Shown here in pieces: positions 7,096 through 9,544 of a stretch of 9,544 nt of DNA. Location of the stretch: assembly GCA_023249165.1 (NCBI GenBank), contig JAHFDE010000045.1, positions 1 through 9,544 on the forward strand, in the 5' to 3' direction. Under the pieces are notes generated by a model. The model did no database searches and was not told where the DNA came from. It was given only the letters and a program-made list of their open reading frames with translations. The DNA is from Candidatus Methylomirabilota bacterium (lineage in GTDB: Bacteria; Methylomirabilota; Methylomirabilia; Methylomirabilales; CSP1-5). Each line of letters starts with the position of its first letter. Positions within the stretch are counted from its first letter, which is position 1. The position numbers and the translations under genes were made by a program.

Positions 7096-7101
7096 CGATC
7101 C

Positions 7102-7881
7102 ATGAGTGATGTGAAGCCCCAACAGGCCGCCCAGCGGCAATTCGGCCGACAGGCCTCTTGCTATGCGGCGAGCCGCCCCCATGCGACGGGATCAAGCCTG
7201 CAGGTGATGGTGAGCTGGGCAAGGCCTGCGCCGGCCGATCGGGTCCTCGACGTGGCCACGGGAACCGGCTTCACCGCCTTTGCCTTCGCGGAAAGCGCGG
7301 GCGGCGTGGTCGCGACAGACATCACGATCAATATGCTCCACGAGGCCCAACGCCTGGCAGCCGATCGGGGCATACGAAACATTCGATTCCTTCAGGCGGC
7401 TGCTGAAGCCCTGCCATTCCGCACGGCGAGCTTCGACATTGCCACCTGTCGCATCGCCCCCCACCATTTCACGTCGGTCCCCGCCTTCCTCCGTGAGATG
7501 CGTCGCATCCTCCGGCCGTCAGGCCGCCTCGTGCTCACCGATACGTCGAGTCCCGACGACACGGACCTCTATATCTGGCAGCACGAGGTGGAGCGGTTGC
7601 GCGACCCCTCGCATGTACGGAGCTACACGCCCTCAGAGTGGCGGCGTCTGGTCGGCGACGCGGGGTTTATGCTGGAGGAGCTGACCACCTCCCACCGTTC
7701 TGAGCTGGTCTTCTCCGAATGGATGCGCACCGCCGGCTCCCCTCCCGAGGTCGTGGACACGCTACGCCGCCGGTTCATCGAAGCCTCCCCTGAGATCCGC
7801 GACGCCTTCCGGTTCCGGGAGGTCGACGGCGACTTTCACTTCTCGTTGATGCTCGTCATCCTCTTGGCCCGTCCCGCTTGA
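7102..7881 (+). CDS. Class I SAM-dependent methyltransferase
   Basis: Predicted soluble methyltransferase with a Rossmann-like SAM-binding fold, 259 residues. Motif I is VLDVATGTG (residues 48-56), the acidic end of strand 2 is Asp73 in VATDIT, motif II is the AEALPF...FDIAT region (101-115), and the later EMRRILRPSGRLVLTD strand follows. The CRIAPHHF segment and overall layout resemble UbiE/MenG-like and YcgJ-like methyltransferases, but no feature ties it to quinone synthesis and the substrate is unknown. The start at 7102 gives a normal N-terminus (QRQFGRQASCYAASRPH, a common lead-in in this group) but has no ribosome binding site, so translation may be leaderless. It is transcribed divergently from the phosphatase and converges with the AAA ATPase. 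No frameshift or missing motif is seen. Confidence 0.92.
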   Translation: MSDVKPQQAAQRQFGRQASCYAASRPHATGSSLQVMVSWARPAPADRVLDVATGTGFTAFAFAESAGGVVATDITINMLHEAQRLAADRGIRNIRFLQAAAEALPFRTASFDIATCRIAPHHFTSVPAFLREMRRILRPSGRLVLTDTSSPDDTDLYIWQHEVERLRDPSHVRSYTPSEWRRLVGDAGFMLEELTTSHRSELVFSEWMRTAGSPPEVVDTLRRRFIEASPEIRDAFRFREVDGDFHFSLMLVILLARPA

Positions 7882-7904
7882 AACAGCAGCCGACCGCGCG
7901 GACC

Positions 7905-7949
7905 GGGTTTATAGGGTTCCTTGGGTTTATTGAGTTTATTGGGTTGATT
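7905..7949 (+). repeat. Left nonamer array, five degenerate 9-bp units (GGGTTTATT type)
   Basis: Five consecutive 9-base units with no spacer: GGGTTTATA, GGGTTCCTT, GGGTTTATT, GAGTTTATT, GGGTTGATT. The first base of the array lies 24 bases after the methyltransferase stop. The GGGTT half is nearly fixed and the second half varies. Confidence 0.85.
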
Positions 7950-7983
7950 TCCTAACGTGCGGGCGTTCTGCGGTTCTAACCTC

Positions 7984-7996
7984 CCTCTTCAAGAGG
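7984..7996. repeat. Small palindrome between the two nonamer arrays
   Basis: CCTCTT-C-AAGAGG is a perfect inverted repeat with a one-base centre; in RNA it would fold as a short stem with about five loop bases. It sits within a few bases of the midpoint between the two opposed nonamer arrays, so it would form the tip or a central branch of a larger fold. Confidence 0.6.
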
Positions 7997-8012
7997 AACG
8001 GCATCATCACAT

Positions 8013-8066
8013 AACAAACCCTGTGACCCCATCACACCCAAGAGACCCAATGAACCCAACGAACCC
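8013..8066 (-). repeat. Right nonamer array, six degenerate 9-bp units in opposite orientation
   Basis: Six consecutive units on the plus strand: AACAAACCC, TGTGACCCC, ATCACACCC, AAGAGACCC, AATGAACCC, AACGAACCC, followed by a decayed AACTAACGC. Read on the minus strand they are GGGTTCATT-type, the same family as the left array but inverted. Paired in RNA, AAUGAACCC and GGGUUUAUU match along all nine bases with one G-U pair. The array ends 14 bases from the AAA ATPase stop. With the left array and the central palindrome it fills the whole convergent gap; I see no T-run terminator there. Confidence 0.82.
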
Positions 8067-8080
8067 AACTAACGCGCAGG

Positions 8081-9544
8081 CTAGGCGGGTACGGTCCGGT
8101 CCTGGGCCCACGCGCGCAGGGCCGCGACCTCTTCGTGTCGGGTCACTGAGAGGGGCCTGGTCGCCTTCATCTCGTCAAGGACCAGGGGGGTATGAAGATC
8201 GTCGCCATGAGCAAAGGCGGTGTAGAGGGCAGAAACGACCGCCTGCTCGATCTCGGCGCCGCTAAATCCCTCTGAGGCGTGAGCGAGCGCTTCGAGGTCA
8301 AAGGCGGCCGGATCGCGTTTCCGCTTTTTCAGGTGGGCCCTGAAGATCTCCTTCCGCTCATCGTGCCTCGGAAGGTCAATAAAGAAGATCTCGTCAAAGC
8401 GCCCCTTGCGGATCAACTCCGGCGGCAGCGCCTCAATCTGGTTAGAGGTGGCAACGACAAACACAGAGGCCTTGCGCTCTTGGAGCCACCCCAGGAGCCG
8501 GCCGAAGATCCGTTTGGAGAGCCCGGCATCGGCCTCCGAGCTGCCCACATAGGCAAAGCCCTTCTCGATCTCATCAATCATCAGCACACACGGGGCCATC
8601 CGCTCGGCAGTCTTCAGGGCCTTCTCGAGGTTCTTGTCCGACTCGCCGACATACTTGTCGTAGAGTCGTCCAGGCTCCATCGTGAGTAGGGGCAGCTCCC
8701 ACTCCCTGGCGACGGCCTTGGCGGCCATGCTCTTGCCGCAGCCCTGGACGCCCAAGAGGATGATCCCCCTGGGGGCCGGGATGCCGAACCGCTTGGCCTC
8801 CGGGGTGAAGGCCTTCTTCCGCTTTGCCAGCCACCGCTTCAGATTCTCGAGTCCCCCGATCTCGCCCATCCCCTCTTCCGCGGGAAGGTACTCCAGGACC
8901 CCGTCCTTCTCGAGCAGCGCCCTCTTGGTTTCGAGGATGATGTCCAGGTCTTTCAGCGTCAGAGCCAGATCCTCGATGACGGCCCTGGTCAGGGCCCGCT
9001 CCGCCTCGACAAGGGTGAGCCCCTTCATGCCTTCCACCAGCCGGTCGAACTCATCCGACGAAAGCGCCACCGTGATCTTGTGATGTTGGGAGAGGTTCTT
9101 GACGACGTTCTTGGCAAGGATCTTCAGCTCATGCTCCGTGGGCAGGTCAAGCCTGAAGAAGGCCGTGATTTTTTCGAGCTCGGGTGGAAGCGTGATTTGT
9201 GGTGCCGCGAGGACGAGCGCCCTGCGATCCCTGGCGAAGGGCCTGGCGAGGTCCTGAAGCTTGCGGACCACGTCGGCCTCCCCCAGATACCGGTGGAGGT
9301 CCTTGAAGAGGTAGATCCCCTCGTTCGGGATGGCGGCCAGATTGCCCAGGGCCTTCAGGGGATGCTGACTGTCGTAAATCGGGTTCCCCGCCCCGACCCG
9401 CTCGAGCCCTCTGGTGAGGGTCCACATGAAGAGGGCGATGCCCAGTTTGGCCGCAATGCGCTTGAGGATCTCCTCGATGCGCTCCTCTTCGTAGGTCTCG
9501 ACGGCGATGATCGGGTAGCGGGAGAGGACGAGGAGTTCAAGATC
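8081..9544 (-). CDS. Ycf46-like AAA family ATPase (5' partial)
   Basis: AAA+ ATPase whose gene runs off the right edge. An in-frame ATG lies at 9427, but the frame remains open to 9544 and its translation (LLVLSRYPIIAVETYEEER, then LGIALFMWTLTRGL) is the conserved beginning of Ycf46-type proteins, so that ATG is internal. The 487 visible residues lack only a few at the N-terminus if the family length of about 500 applies. Order of parts: an N-terminal domain with LFKDLHRYL, a helical linker, then the AAA module with Walker A GVQGCGKS (about 265-272), Walker B VLMIDEIE (Asp324, Glu325), sensor-1 Asn in VVATSNQ, RKGRFDEIF with candidate arginine fingers, and a C-terminal lid with EGFSGAEIEQAV as in FtsH/Vps4-class ATPases. 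No protease motif or membrane span is seen. Function of this family is poorly defined; Ycf46 in cyanobacteria has been linked to inorganic-carbon and photosynthesis control. Confidence 0.92.
   Translation of the reverse strand, partial: DLELLVLSRYPIIAVETYEEERIEEILKRIAAKLGIALFMWTLTRGLERVGAGNPIYDSQHPLKALGNLAAIPNEGIYLFKDLHRYLGEADVVRKLQDLARPFARDRRALVLAAPQITLPPELEKITAFFRLDLPTEHELKILAKNVVKNLSQHHKITVALSSDEFDRLVEGMKGLTLVEAERALTRAVIEDLALTLKDLDIILETKRALLEKDGVLEYLPAEEGMGEIGGLENLKRWLAKRKKAFTPEAKRFGIPAPRGIILLGVQGCGKSMAAKAVAREWELPLLTMEPGRLYDKYVGESDKNLEKALKTAERMAPCVLMIDEIEKGFAYVGSSEADAGLSKRIFGRLLGWLQERKASVFVVATSNQIEALPPELIRKGRFDEIFFIDLPRHDERKEIFRAHLKKRKRDPAAFDLEALAHASEGFSGAEIEQAVVSALYTAFAHGDDLHTPLVLDEMKATRPLSVTRHEEVAALRAWAQDRTVPA

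Noticed and set aside
5823..7109. Plus-strand open frame of 428 codons across the amidohydrolase start, the gap and the phosphatase gene
   Set aside because: It lies opposite two convincing genes and a pseudogene relic, and its product is Arg/Pro/Gly-rich with no family features.
7905..8066. CRISPR-like array
   Set aside because: Units are 9 bases, contiguous and without spacers, and no cas gene is near.
7957..8265. Short plus-strand frame encoding an NPTNPTN-like tract
   Set aside because: The tract is simply the translation of the 9-bp repeats, and its remainder runs antisense into the AAA ATPase gene.

Overview
The window is a GC-rich stretch of bacterial chromosome that looks like ordinary metabolic and housekeeping sequence with two odd intergenic patches. 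The lineage cannot be fixed from the sequence. The mix of a PHP-type DNA polymerase X, a Ycf46-like AAA ATPase, a binding-protein-dependent sugar transporter and nonamer repeats reading 'NPTNPTN' reminds me of uncultivated soil or sediment phyla (for example Methylomirabilota/Rokubacteria-like genomes). That is an impression with low confidence.

Region by region: (1) 1-3121, plus strand: the end of a probable carbohydrate uptake and oxidation operon. It holds a 5'-truncated MalF-type permease, a MalG-type permease one base later, and an aldehyde dehydrogenase that resembles alpha-ketoglutaric semialdehyde dehydrogenases. Together these suggest import of a sugar or sugar acid and its non-phosphorylative oxidation. 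(2) 3122-3292: a GC-rich hairpin and a sigma70-like promoter. (3) 3293-5008, plus: a complete DNA polymerase X with a PHP phosphoesterase domain. (4) 5036-6055, minus: an amidohydrolase-2 family metal-dependent hydrolase of lower GC, convergent with polX. (5) 6056-6188: a gap holding a decayed second copy of the polX 3' end and a tRNA T-arm-like 17-mer, probably the scar of an insertion or rearrangement. (6) 6189-7004, minus: an inositol monophosphatase family phosphatase. (7) 7005-7101: a compact divergent promoter region, in which the plus-strand promoter predicts a leaderless message. (8) 7102-7881, plus: a class I SAM-dependent methyltransferase. (9) 7882-8080: a convergent intergenic region with two opposed arrays of degenerate 9-bp repeats around a small central hairpin. 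(10) 8081-9544, minus: a Ycf46-like AAA ATPase running off the right edge.

No gene in the window looks like a new defence system or other undescribed protein system. The most unusual material is non-coding: the inverted nonamer arrays at 7905-8066 and the polX tail relic at 6063-6154.
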